From assembly GCF_014696385.1 (NCBI RefSeq), contig NZ_JACJQB010000020.1:1-59183 (forward strand): a stretch of DNA of 59,183 bases. Reading direction: 5' to 3'. Below the pieces are notes generated by a model, which was not told the DNA's origin, made no database searches, and saw only the letters and a program-made list of their open reading frames with translations. Position numbers and translations under genes: made by a program. The DNA comes from Pseudanabaena mucicola FACHB-723 (GTDB taxonomy: Bacteria; Cyanobacteriota; Cyanobacteriia; Pseudanabaenales; Pseudanabaenaceae). Of the stretch, positions 1 to 8,536 are shown piece by piece; the stretch's first letter is position 1; each line of letters opens with the position of its first letter.

Positions 1-155
1 GAACTTTAGACAACGCTAATGCGAGAATTCATCTTTGCTTTATTAGGCTTATGCTTAAGCGCCTTGCCAAAGCTTCCTAAGATACCAAATGGGTTCTATA
101 TAAACCTAACTTTAACTTCATCTCTTAGGCTTAAACCAAGTTATGAGGATTTACT

Positions 156-710
156 TTGGAAGTTACTTTAGAGTTTCTTAAAGCGATCGCAGCAACAACG
201 CTACTACTTCTGCTAGGCGACTTCTTTTCCACATTTCTGTATCATGTTCCTGAGCATGTATTTGGTAAGTTCCATTGCCTCGTGCATCATGGTAAAAATC
301 GCAGCTTTCTCCATTATGCAGTTTTAACCAAAAATCCTTTAGTCTTGCTAGACGGTATTCTAGGCGCAGTTCCCTATTTCATATTTATTCCATGGCTATG
401 GCAATTATCGGCAGTGGGAACAGTAATTGGGCTTTTGTTGGGTGAATTTCATGTTGTGTGGCGGCATGTCTCAATCCTTGAATGGAAAACACCAGAACCT
501 TACAAATCTTGGTGCGATCTATTATTTATAACCACTCCCGAAAGACATTGGCTACATCATCAAAATGCCTTTGCCGCCTATGGTGATATTTTTTCTTTTT
601 ACGACTATCCAGCACAAAAATGGCTATCTTTCTTGCGTCTAGTGCGTCGCAAGTTCAAAAATAAACATCAAACTAGTGCCACCCATGTTGTGGGCAGCAC
701 TAGTTTCTAG
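156..710 (+). CDS. Fatty acid hydroxylase / sterol desaturase-like membrane protein
   Basis: 184-residue integral membrane protein. Histidines lie in the pattern of the di-iron fatty acid hydroxylase superfamily: H30-X3-H34, H40-X3-H44-H45, H99-X4-H104 and H131-X2-H134-H135. Hydrophobic segments near residues 8-28, 62-80 and 85-98 would place the histidines at one membrane face. By family it would oxidise or desaturate a lipid chain, sterol or carotenoid; the substrate cannot be read from sequence. The start is TTG, preceded by GAGG at a good distance; no ATG lies near. A strong hairpin terminator follows. It appears monocistronic. Confidence 0.75.
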   Translation: MEVTLEFLKAIAATTLLLLLGDFFSTFLYHVPEHVFGKFHCLVHHGKNRSFLHYAVLTKNPLVLLDGILGAVPYFIFIPWLWQLSAVGTVIGLLLGEFHVVWRHVSILEWKTPEPYKSWCDLLFITTPERHWLHHQNAFAAYGDIFSFYDYPAQKWLSFLRLVRRKFKNKHQTSATHVVGSTSF

Positions 711-733
711 AGTCTATATCTATGGAAAGGCGA

Positions 734-752
734 GGCGGCGCGATGCGCCGCC
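734..752 (+). terminator. Hairpin terminator after the hydroxylase gene
   Basis: Perfect 8-bp GC-only stem (GGCGGCGC / GCGCCGCC) with a GAT loop, followed by TTTCT. It sits 24 bp after the stop codon of the upstream gene, and could also end the converging minus-strand gene whose stop is at 780. Confidence 0.65.
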
Positions 753-779
753 TTTCTATTCTTAGGTTAGCGACGGTAG

Positions 780-1274
780 CTATAACTTTGACTTGAGATT
801 GGATAAAAACGATCGCCAATATGCACCAATCGGAAACTGGGTGTAGTCTTGCATAATCGATAACAACACCGACAAATGTCCGACAAATGTGGCGACTGCC
901 CAAAATTTGGGAAACCAAGCTAAGGGAACATCAGGCTCAGTCGGGAAAAGATATACGGCTGTAGTAATGATCGCAGTTGGCAAAATGACTAGCAAAATCC
1001 CCAAAATGCTGAGCCAACGACTGTTATAAACCTGAACTGCATTAGCGTTTTCCCAGCGCTTGCCAGTCCACAGCCACCGCAATGTCGAGATTGTATCCGC
1101 CATTCGCAAAACCTGCTGCCTTGGATCAGGACTTTGGTCAAGCACAAAAATATGACTACAAAAGTTACAACCCAAAGAGTCCATCATCGGCATCTCGGCG
1201 ATCGTGCCACGCATACAGACGGGACAAGGTGCAGATCTAAAGGAAAATTGCGATCGCGAACTAGCGTAAGTCAT
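780..1274 (-). CDS. Zinc-ribbon membrane protein, unknown function
   Basis: 164 residues from the ATG at 1274; a TTG 30 bases further upstream is possible but less likely. The N-terminus carries two cysteine pairs, C17-X2-C20 and C36-X2-C39, a typical zinc-ribbon arrangement. Two membrane segments follow near residues 85-107 and 118-140, linked by a short acidic, proline-containing loop. A cytoplasmic metal-binding knuckle ahead of a two-helix hairpin resembles small cyanobacterial proteins of unknown role. No partner is evident; the neighbour on the same strand, the SIMPL gene, is separated by a terminator. Confidence 0.7.
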   Translation of the reverse strand: MTYASSRSQFSFRSAPCPVCMRGTIAEMPMMDSLGCNFCSHIFVLDQSPDPRQQVLRMADTISTLRWLWTGKRWENANAVQVYNSRWLSILGILLVILPTAIITTAVYLFPTEPDVPLAWFPKFWAVATFVGHLSVLLSIMQDYTQFPIGAYWRSFLSNLKSKL

Positions 1275-1360
1275 GGCTGAATCCAAAAGATTAAGTAGTG
1301 GCAATTATTAAATTGTCACTACTTGAATGATTATAGCGATAGAGAAGAACCCACAACAAA

Positions 1361-1387
1361 GCCCAAAATGGCGTTGCCATTTTGGGC
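1361..1387 (-). terminator. Terminator of the SIMPL-domain gene
   Basis: Perfect 12-bp inverted repeat (GCCCAAAATGGC / GCCATTTTGGGC) around a 3-nt loop, just past the stop codon at 1396 on the minus strand and followed there by TTTGTTGT. Confidence 0.7.
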
Positions 1388-1395
1388 TTGAGGAC

Positions 1396-2157
1396 TTATT
1401 CCACAGCAAAGGTAATGGCAACCACTGCGCGAATGTCTTTATCAATGGAAGTGGTGTTATAGGAACCACTGTTGCTTACTTCGGTGGAGTACCTTGCCGT
1501 AATTTGGAAGACATCGGTTTCGGCTTTACGAATTGTGCCAAGACGACTACCTGAAACATTGACAATTGCCTCACCTCTAGCTTTGGCATCCTTAGTCGCT
1601 TCCGAAATCATTTCCACGCGCAACTGACTAAGCTGCGTATAGAGATATTCAGGAGGTTCGGAGGTAAAAGGAATTCCTTCATTAATCAAATCGGTACTCG
1701 ACTGAGCGATCGCACTGATGCCATCAACATCCTTAGAGCGAACCTCAAAACGTTGAGTCAATCGATAGGCTAAATTGCGACCTGTTTGATAGCCATTAGC
1801 ATTCGTTTCAGGAATCGGTTGGGTATCAATGGCACTGAGGGCAATCGCATCGGCGGGAATATTTTTGCTTTGCAGATAAGCACTTACCCGCTCATTGTGG
1901 CGTTTGAGTTCTTGATAAGCCTGCGGCAAGGTCGGCTGCTGACTCGCCACAGAGCTACGCCAAATCACATAATCTGCACGGATGGGGCGGGTTGAGGAAC
2001 CAATGACCGTTAAGACATCATTGGAGCGCAATGCTTTGAGGGCATTACCCGCAATATAAGCACTACCAACGAGGGCGATCGACAATGCCAACATTCCGCT
2101 AAAGAGTTGGGGGAATTGTGGCACTTTGGGAGGTGAAGCATTATGTTCAGGCAACAT
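1396..2157 (-). CDS. SIMPL-domain (DUF541) protein, membrane-anchored
   Basis: 253 residues. One N-terminal hydrophobic helix (about residues 18-40) acts as an uncleaved signal or anchor, and the remainder is a SIMPL domain (about 46-252). Support: the opening strand with VTVIGSS-like residues (DVLTVIGSSTRPI), the long central helix, and the YSTEVSNSGSY stretch followed by VVAITFAVE at the end, as in this family. SIMPL proteins are periplasmic or surface-exposed; one mammalian member binds a signalling kinase, but bacterial roles are poorly known. Single gene with its own terminator. Confidence 0.8.
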   Translation of the reverse strand: MLPEHNASPPKVPQFPQLFSGMLALSIALVGSAYIAGNALKALRSNDVLTVIGSSTRPIRADYVIWRSSVASQQPTLPQAYQELKRHNERVSAYLQSKNIPADAIALSAIDTQPIPETNANGYQTGRNLAYRLTQRFEVRSKDVDGISAIAQSSTDLINEGIPFTSEPPEYLYTQLSQLRVEMISEATKDAKARGEAIVNVSGSRLGTIRKAETDVFQITARYSTEVSNSGSYNTTSIDKDIRAVVAITFAVE

Positions 2158-2243
2158 GGCTTTGAGGGGAATGAAGGCTATGGAGATCGACGAAACCTCG
2201 GATTATCTAGTTACGGGCTGCAATAAAACTCAATGTAGATAAG

Positions 2244-2272
2244 TTTTCATTTTGCCTACGGCAAAATGAAAA
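2244..2272 (-). terminator. Terminator of the DUF928 gene
   Basis: Perfect 13-bp inverted repeat (TTTTCATTTTGCC / GGCAAAATGAAAA) with a TAC loop, directly after the minus-strand stop at 2276. The A and T ends make it usable on both strands. Confidence 0.7.
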
Positions 2273-2275
2273 TCG

Positions 2276-3310
2276 CTATAGTTGCTCAGCAGGAACATTT
2301 TGGGGATCAATTTCTTTCTCGTTAGTATCTAAATCAGCACCAAAATCAATATTGAGATTTGTGAGCAGACTATCCACATCTAAGTTGTCATGGTTGGCAA
2401 AACCTGCCTTCAGAATTTCATTTCTTGCAGTCCTCGCACCACTGTCACTAGGTTTGAAATTCAACCATTTTGTATAACCATCGATCGCTTCAAACCAATA
2501 GCCCGCTTGGGCGTAAATTTTGGCGCGATCGCGAGAGGTCAAAGCCCTTGTTAAGGCAATTTGCAGACTTTGCTGAGGCGGTGTATAAACAACCCATCCA
2601 CTGACATTAACTTGTTCTCCCTTCGCAGAGGGAAAACTGATCTGCCAGCGATAGTTTTTATTAGGTTGTAAGGAAGCTGCGATCGGTAATTTAAAACTAG
2701 ACAAACCGCTAACTAGGTTTAATTCAGTTTCAAAGATTGTTACCACTCCTTTGTCAACCTTGGTGAGGCTAAACTGACCAACCAACTTGCTATGGCAATC
2801 GCTTGCCGCAGGATTATCATTAGCAAGAGCAGTCAAGGCTTGAGGCGATAGATACCAATATAGTGTTGGTTGTGGGCTAGCAGTCCTTGCGCCGTCCTCA
2901 GGTGTGAGCAAGGTGATGAGCGGCAAGTTCGGAACGATTTTGCGGTATAGCAAGGGTGGTCTCGAGCGTGGCGCAGTGCGAGATCTAGGTATACTCGGGA
3001 CAACCTTAGGAATAACTGGGGCTGTAGGTTGTCTTTCCCAATTTTGTTCAGGTGGCTCGATTAGCCTTGTGCCGCCGCCTGTGCTAGCGGTTTTGGGCAA
3101 GCCTAAACCGTAACTATTGCCACTCGCCTGTGCGATGATCCAAGTCTCTGCGATCGCAATTGAAGGCATCAGGAAACTAAACATTTCGAGGCTCAAAAAA
3201 GAGCAGGAAAAAACCACAAATAAGCCACCTAGATAGGCCCGTGTTTGCTGTCTATTATTGGTCGGGCAGATGGAACTAGTTGAGCGAATTTGTATCTTAG
3301 AGCTAGACAT
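2276..3310 (-). CDS. DUF928 domain protein, exported
   Basis: 344 residues. A hydrophobic stretch near 27-55 looks like an export signal placed after a longer than usual basic N-terminus. A proline-rich linker (about 85-125) precedes the DUF928 core (about 128-300), recognised by LTPEDGARTASPQPTLYWYL, a lysine- and tryptophan-containing YRWQISF strand, and the helical end with YAQAGYWFEAID. DUF928 proteins are largely cyanobacterial and often sit beside CHASE2 or TPR-CHAT genes; here no such partner is present. Function unknown, probably periplasmic. Confidence 0.75.
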   Translation of the reverse strand: MSSSKIQIRSTSSICPTNNRQQTRAYLGGLFVVFSCSFLSLEMFSFLMPSIAIAETWIIAQASGNSYGLGLPKTASTGGGTRLIEPPEQNWERQPTAPVIPKVVPSIPRSRTAPRSRPPLLYRKIVPNLPLITLLTPEDGARTASPQPTLYWYLSPQALTALANDNPAASDCHSKLVGQFSLTKVDKGVVTIFETELNLVSGLSSFKLPIAASLQPNKNYRWQISFPSAKGEQVNVSGWVVYTPPQQSLQIALTRALTSRDRAKIYAQAGYWFEAIDGYTKWLNFKPSDSGARTARNEILKAGFANHDNLDVDSLLTNLNIDFGADLDTNEKEIDPQNVPAEQL

Positions 3311-3391
3311 GGTTTTAAGCCCTAGAAATGTTATTCCTACTAAAGATCATAGCCCTATATTTGGAGGCTTGGAGCGCAAAGTATACAATGC

Positions 3392-4390
3392 TTAAAGTAT
3401 GACGGTTTGATTAGTGGCGGCAGATTTTTCGGCGGCATTGGCAACGGCTAGGGAATGCAATACACTGTCATGATCGTTATACAGAGGTGTGCCTGTAAAT
3501 AAATGGGAAAGCACATTTTCAGTATCTTTCTTAAAGAGTCCTCTGGTTGTACCTGCATCAAGTTCCATTTCACCATCGGCAGAAATTAGCTTGCCCTTAT
3601 CTCCTGAAAAGATGATTGCGCCATGACTGCCCTGCAATTCCATAACTCGCTCTGGCTGCCAAAAGTTTTCACCTTTGCTATAGCTAATGTCGGCAATTAC
3701 TCCATTCTCAAACTGAAGTTGAGCATTGCAAACACAGGAAGTAAAATGATGCGGTAAATTGTCGCCACTATAGCGCAACTGGCAGGAAACTGCCTTCACC
3801 TTGCCAAATAGAACGATGATGCGATTGAGGCGCGAAACGGCGGCAGTGAGAGGAAATCCAAATAAGTCAGGGCGATATGTCCATTTGTCGGGAACGGGAC
3901 GTTGAGGGCTTTTGGTGGAATATCGCGCATAAAATGGATTGCCCACTTGATCTAGATGTTGCAGCACCAATTGATGCACGCCGCCCAATAGCTCAATATG
4001 TTCGACATGGAGCATTAAATTCTTCTGCTTTGCGATCGCAATTAGTTCTTCTGCTTCCGCAACAGTAAAGGCAAGGGGATATTCGACAATGACATGTTTT
4101 CCCGATCGCAGTGCTTGTCCAACCACGGCGGCATGATCACGATTGACATTGCAAACCACCACCAAGTCAACATCATTCCGCATCACTAGTTCTGACCAAT
4201 ATTGATGCACATGGGGAATGGCAAACTCTTGGGCAATTGCCTCAGCCTTGGTGATTGTGCCTGCAATGGCTTGTACCTTTAGCCGCAGATCTTGACTAAA
4301 AATTTCGGTGCGTAACTTTGCCACAAAGCCAGTGCCAACAATGCCAACTCGTAAAGGTTGCTGAAATGTCGCGTAGCTATTGCTGGTCAT
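3392..4390 (-). CDS. bvdR: Biliverdin reductase, cyanobacterial type
   Basis: 332 residues. An N-terminal NAD(P)-binding Rossmann fold (GIVGTGFVA, about residues 16-24) is followed by a Gfo/Idh/MocA-type C-terminal sheet. Stretches I recall from Synechocystis BvdR recur here: LHVEHIELLGGVHQ, FYARYST, an RWTY-like KWTY, and a RGLFKKDTE segment. BvdR reduces biliverdin IXalpha to bilirubin with NAD(P)H and affects phycobilisome pigment balance. A generic Gfo/Idh/MocA sugar dehydrogenase is the alternative, made less likely by these matches. No haem oxygenase or phycobilin gene is adjacent. Confidence 0.82.
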   Translation of the reverse strand: MTSNSYATFQQPLRVGIVGTGFVAKLRTEIFSQDLRLKVQAIAGTITKAEAIAQEFAIPHVHQYWSELVMRNDVDLVVVCNVNRDHAAVVGQALRSGKHVIVEYPLAFTVAEAEELIAIAKQKNLMLHVEHIELLGGVHQLVLQHLDQVGNPFYARYSTKSPQRPVPDKWTYRPDLFGFPLTAAVSRLNRIIVLFGKVKAVSCQLRYSGDNLPHHFTSCVCNAQLQFENGVIADISYSKGENFWQPERVMELQGSHGAIIFSGDKGKLISADGEMELDAGTTRGLFKKDTENVLSHLFTGTPLYNDHDSVLHSLAVANAAEKSAATNQTVIL

Positions 4391-4426
4391 AATTTGTGGG
4401 TTATTTTGATGTTGTTTAAAAGAAGT

Positions 4427-4442
4427 CTCTCCTATAGGAGAG
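4427..4442 (-). terminator. Weak hairpin after the small membrane protein gene
   Basis: CTCTCC / GGAGAG stem with TATA loop, read on the minus strand after the stop at 4459 and followed there by ACTTCTTTTAAA. Short stem, so only moderately convincing. Confidence 0.4.
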
Positions 4443-4458
4443 GATTAAGATCTAACTA

Positions 4459-4746
4459 TTATTTGAGGCGATGGAGTTTGGAGGGTGGGAGGAGTTTGCG
4501 CTCGGGGACAACTTTTTGGCGAGGGGCGCGCACATAAAAGATCTTACGTCCTGTCACTTGATTGATCCAACGGGCAAAGCGACTCCAGACTTTTTCGGAT
4601 AGATAGCGCTGAGCCACGATCGCTAGACCGATGACTACTGCGATCGGGAATACAGAGTCAAAGGGATTGCCATCGCGGCTACCGACAAATAACAGTACCA
4701 CTGAGGAAATCAGCGCCGAGATTAGTAAAAATTGAAATTTAGACAT
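4459..4746 (-). CDS. Small membrane protein, unknown function
   Basis: 95 residues from the ATG at 4746. An earlier in-frame start would run into thrB and through its terminator, so it is rejected. Two hydrophobic helices (about 5-22 and 31-46) are followed by a strongly basic tail ending KLLPPSKLHRLK, predicted cytoplasmic by the positive-inside rule. It lies downstream of thrB on the same strand, separated by a strong hairpin. I do not recognise a family. Confidence 0.6.
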   Translation of the reverse strand: MSKFQFLLISALISSVVLLFVGSRDGNPFDSVFPIAVVIGLAIVAQRYLSEKVWSRFARWINQVTGRKIFYVRAPRQKVVPERKLLPPSKLHRLK

Positions 4747-4775
4747 ATCTTTCCTACAGTAAAGGCTTTTTAAGC

Positions 4776-4808
4776 GATTGTTTCCCCGCCTTCGGCGGGG
4801 AAACAATC
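4776..4808 (-). terminator. Strong hairpin after thrB
   Basis: Perfect 15-bp stem (GATTGTTTCCCCGCC and its complement) with a TTC/GAA loop, 7 bp past the thrB stop. The T-tract is poor, so it may be a transcript 3' end or processing signal rather than a classical intrinsic terminator. Confidence 0.6.
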
Positions 4809-4814
4809 CTCTAA

Positions 4815-5723
4815 TTAACGAGTTGTGAAGGTTGTACCATCTTTTGCGATCGCAAGACATTTGGTAATTGCCGTCACCCCAAGCGCTGACCATGCCTGTT
4901 GCATAGCGCTTGCGACTACTTCTATTGTACCCACGGGCGCTAAAGACAGTAAGGTTGGACCAGCACCACTAATGACCATGCCATAGGCTCCCGATGCCAG
5001 CGCCGCCGCCTGTACCTCTGCCATCCCTTTAATTAAGCTCTGGCGATAGGGTTGATGCAGCCGATCTTGCAGTCCCGCCCTGAGCCAACTCGCATTGCCC
5101 GACTGAATGCCATGACTCAATAGTGCTAAGTGAGAAGCATTAAAAATAGCATCTGCCATCGAGACTTGCTTGGGCAAAACCTTACGCGCCTCAGCAGTCG
5201 ATAGCTCAAAATCGGGAATTGCTACTGCGATCGCAATTTCGGCTGACCAACCTAAATCACAAAATTCCCATCCCTCCGCTTGATTGGAAGCCATCAGTTG
5301 ACAACCGCCCAACATCGCAGGGGCAACATTATCAGGATGTCCTTCCATGGCGATTGCAAGGTCTAATAATTCGTGACGCTCAAGGGGTGCACCCGCCAAC
5401 AAATTTGCGCCGACGATGCCCCCGACAATTGCCGTTGCCGAGCTACCCAAACCACGGGAGAGGGGAATTGCCGTATCGGTGTGAAATGCGATCGCAGGAA
5501 TCGGGCGATCAATATGTTGGTAAACCTTAGCAATTGCCTGATATACAAGGTTTGTTTCGTCCCGTTCCACCTTGTCTGCGCCTTCACCCGATGCCGTAAT
5601 CGTCAAGCGATCGGCGAGGGAAAACTCAAAGCGGTTATATAGCGATAGGGCAGCCCCAAGGCAATCAAACCCAGGGCCAAGATTGCCAGTAGTCGCAGGA
5701 ACGGAAACTTCAAAAATGGTCAT
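4815..5723 (-). CDS. thrB: Homoserine kinase
   Basis: 302 residues, normal length for ThrB of the GHMP kinase superfamily. It phosphorylates L-homoserine with ATP to O-phosphohomoserine for threonine synthesis. GHMP motif 1 is VPATTGNLGPGFDCLG (residues 8-23), the ATP-binding glycine-rich motif is PLSRGLGSSATAIVGG (about 87-102), and motif 3 is VISGAGPTLLSL near 250. Cytoplasmic. Transcribed divergently from the sensor kinase gene that starts at 5862; thrA and thrC are not nearby. Confidence 0.95.
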   Translation of the reverse strand: MTIFEVSVPATTGNLGPGFDCLGAALSLYNRFEFSLADRLTITASGEGADKVERDETNLVYQAIAKVYQHIDRPIPAIAFHTDTAIPLSRGLGSSATAIVGGIVGANLLAGAPLERHELLDLAIAMEGHPDNVAPAMLGGCQLMASNQAEGWEFCDLGWSAEIAIAVAIPDFELSTAEARKVLPKQVSMADAIFNASHLALLSHGIQSGNASWLRAGLQDRLHQPYRQSLIKGMAEVQAAALASGAYGMVISGAGPTLLSLAPVGTIEVVASAMQQAWSALGVTAITKCLAIAKDGTTFTTR

Positions 5724-5861
5724 GTTGAATTTTTTTATTTTTTAATGCAGGTGCTAGGAGTTACCAGCTAACCTCTGTCAACGTAGGACATTATATCGCC
5801 TCATAAAAACAATAAAAAAGTAATAGAATCAGACTTGAGCGCCAAACTAAACTAAATTCCC

Positions 5862-8522
5862 ATGACCAACGCCAACATGCCCCGCCGCGAAAGTTTAGTT
5901 AACCGTTTGATCTTTGGTCTAACTACGAGTACATCATTGCTAGCCACGGCGACCTTGATCCTGTTGCTCCATATTCAACAAGGTACGCCTGAACTAGAAG
6001 CTTTTACGACATGGCTAGCGATCATTATTTTTTCAGTGGGATTAGGTTCAAGTTTATTTGTTGCGATCGCAATTGTGCGGAGCATCCAACCGCCACTGAT
6101 GGAATTAGCAGAAACGGCGGAAGAACTATCGGCGGGCAATTTGTCGGCGCGATCGCAACTGAATCGGGCGGATGAAATTGGTGAATTTGCCAGAGTCTTT
6201 AATCGCATGGCAGCCCAGTTCCAGACCAAAACTGCCACCCTCGAAGCGCGAGATATTCAATTTGCTTTACAAGCCCTCGATCGCGTCTTGGTGAACACCA
6301 CCGATCAGTACAAATTAATTAAGGCAAGTCTCGAAGAAATTTGTAAACTCACAGGCGCTCAGCTCGGTAGTATTTATCTCTGGGAAACCTCAACGGCTAG
6401 ACCCGATGGACAGCTAGTGCTGGCGGCGGAATGGGGCTATAAAACCAGTCAAGCCCTCACGGAAATCACATTGGGGGAAGGCATTATTGGTCAAGCGGGA
6501 CAATTGGAAGAGCCGATTATTTGGGAAGGCGATCGCCTCAAAGGTCAGACTTTGGTCTATCGCACTCCCGTTGGCGATCTCTTACCCCAAAGTCTTTCAG
6601 CATACCCTCTGATGTTGCGGCGTAGCTTGGTGGGGGTTTTGTTCTTAGGCAGCCTGACCCCACTGTCAGAAAGGGGTCAGAATATTTTGCAGTCCATTGG
6701 TCGTCGTCTTGCCACGGCAATTAGCAATGCCCAGAGCATTGAAACCATTGCCCGTCAACGTGAAGAATTAACAACCGTATTTGAACAGCTTGCCGATGGC
6801 GTGCTGCTCAGTGATCCCGCAGGACGCATTCTCAAAATCAATTCCGCAGGACGCAAAATTCTTAGTTTCAATGCGATGACCGCTGTTAATGGCGTGCCTG
6901 TGTCGCCTGTCATTGCCAAATCCATGGAAGAGATTGTCAAACAATTTGACATCAGACACCAAGATGGCGAACCCGTTGATTTAGCTAATTTGGTCGTATT
7001 TCGGGCGATGTCCACAGGGGAAGTTGTCGAAGATCAAGTCGTGTTGCGTCAACCTGAAGGCAATGAAATCATTCTCAGCACCAAGGCTGCACCGCTAGTT
7101 GGCACGGAATCAGAACTGATTGGGAGTGTAATGATTTTGCGTGATGTCACGGAGCAACGTTATCGCGACAAGGTGATGCAAGAGACCAACAAAATCATGA
7201 TTGAGCAGCAAAAGCAAATGAGCATTTTGCAACGCCTCACCAACTTGATCAACCAGCAATTACAGGATCTTGATGTTCTCTTGGAGTCAGTAGTAGAGGC
7301 AACCTGTGATGCGATTATGTGGGCGCAGATTTGCGTAATTGCGCTCTATGACCCTAAGGAAAATCGCTTAATTCTATCGGCGGCTAAGGGTTTACCCGAA
7401 GATTTTCCTTTGCAAGAGTCATCCGAGCTAGGTGCGCCTAATTTGATTGCACAGGTTTTTAAAGAGGGTATTCCCATTGAAATTAAGGCAGGGGAATCGC
7501 AACTGGTGGATTCGCTACCTGTAAAAAGTGCTTTATGTGTGCCCATTGAATCCAATCGTTCGGGGCGTTTGGGCGTGTTGGCAATTGGGCACTTTGAGAT
7601 TGAGCGGGCGAGTTCTCGTGAGGATTTGAACCTGTTGGCATCCTTTGGCATTCAAGCTGCGATCGCAATTGGCAATGCCCAGTTAATCAATCAGATTGAA
7701 GCCCAAAATGCCCAGTTATTAGAGGCAACGCAACTAAAGAGCCAATTTTTAGCCAATATGAGCCATGAGTTGCGGACACCGATGAATGCAATTATTGGCT
7801 TCTCACAGGTGCTATTACGTCAGCGTCGCGAAGCTCTGTCTGCGAGTCAGATGGATATGGTCGAACGTATTCTCCGTAATGGTAAGAATTTACTAGATTT
7901 AATTAATGACATTCTTGACCTGTCAAAGATTGAAGCAGGGAAAATGGAATCCCATCCTGAATTTTTCAACCTCGATGAATTGATTCACCATACCTGTGAG
8001 AGTCTCCAGCCCTTAGCTAATATCAAGTCCCTCAATTTTGTGTTTGAGAATCGCATTGGCACTTGCGCGATTTACCATGACTCGATTCGGATTAAACAGG
8101 TGATTACTAATCTCGTGTCCAATGCGATTAAATTTACGGATCATGGCGAAGTCTGTGTCGAGTTGAAATACGCCTCAGATAGTGCTAATGGCTCAAATGT
8201 AAAGCTAGCCAATCCAGAAACCAATGATGATTCTCGTAATCTCGCTAATGAAACTGTGCCAGCTTCTCCCTTTGCGACCTCAAATATTCTCATCTCGGTA
8301 CGTGATACAGGTATTGGCATTGAGCCTGAGTTTCAGCGTACAATTTTTGAGCAGTTTCGACAGGTTGATCAATCTTCTACTCGCAAGCATGGTGGCACAG
8401 GCTTAGGATTAGCGATTACGGAGCAGCTGGTGTTGCTGATGGGTGGCACAATTTATGTGGAAAGTGCCGTTAATCAAGGTTCGACTTTCACGATTGAGTT
8501 GCCCCCAAGATTAAGAGATTAG
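5862..8522 (+). CDS. Membrane sensor histidine kinase (HAMP-GAF-PAS-GAF-HisKA)
   Basis: 886 residues. Two membrane helices (about 14-33 and 45-70) with a very short outer loop, then HAMP (about 71-125), GAF (about 135-290), PAS (about 300-420), a second GAF (about 455-605), a coiled linker, HisKA with phospho-acceptor H635 in SHELRTPMNAIIGFS, and HATPase_c to the end with VSNAIKFT, RDTGIGI and GGTGLGL boxes. The tiny outer loop suggests that input is cytoplasmic through PAS/GAF. The GAFs lack an obvious bilin cysteine context. No receiver is attached. It converges on the chemotaxis operon with 14 bp between stops and no terminator. Confidence 0.9.
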   Translation: MTNANMPRRESLVNRLIFGLTTSTSLLATATLILLLHIQQGTPELEAFTTWLAIIIFSVGLGSSLFVAIAIVRSIQPPLMELAETAEELSAGNLSARSQLNRADEIGEFARVFNRMAAQFQTKTATLEARDIQFALQALDRVLVNTTDQYKLIKASLEEICKLTGAQLGSIYLWETSTARPDGQLVLAAEWGYKTSQALTEITLGEGIIGQAGQLEEPIIWEGDRLKGQTLVYRTPVGDLLPQSLSAYPLMLRRSLVGVLFLGSLTPLSERGQNILQSIGRRLATAISNAQSIETIARQREELTTVFEQLADGVLLSDPAGRILKINSAGRKILSFNAMTAVNGVPVSPVIAKSMEEIVKQFDIRHQDGEPVDLANLVVFRAMSTGEVVEDQVVLRQPEGNEIILSTKAAPLVGTESELIGSVMILRDVTEQRYRDKVMQETNKIMIEQQKQMSILQRLTNLINQQLQDLDVLLESVVEATCDAIMWAQICVIALYDPKENRLILSAAKGLPEDFPLQESSELGAPNLIAQVFKEGIPIEIKAGESQLVDSLPVKSALCVPIESNRSGRLGVLAIGHFEIERASSREDLNLLASFGIQAAIAIGNAQLINQIEAQNAQLLEATQLKSQFLANMSHELRTPMNAIIGFSQVLLRQRREALSASQMDMVERILRNGKNLLDLINDILDLSKIEAGKMESHPEFFNLDELIHHTCESLQPLANIKSLNFVFENRIGTCAIYHDSIRIKQVITNLVSNAIKFTDHGEVCVELKYASDSANGSNVKLANPETNDDSRNLANETVPASPFATSNILISVRDTGIGIEPEFQRTIFEQFRQVDQSSTRKHGGTGLGLAITEQLVLLMGGTIYVESAVNQGSTFTIELPPRLRD

Positions 8523-8536
8523 CTATCTCTGAGAAG

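Noticed and set aside
20-172. 50-codon frame starting at ATG 20 with signal-like start
   Set aside because: No ribosome binding site, overlaps the well-supported start at 156, and composition is not coding-like.
4747-4893. Longer start for the small membrane protein, overlapping thrB
   Set aside because: Would translate through the thrB hairpin; the ATG at 4746 gives a normal membrane protein.
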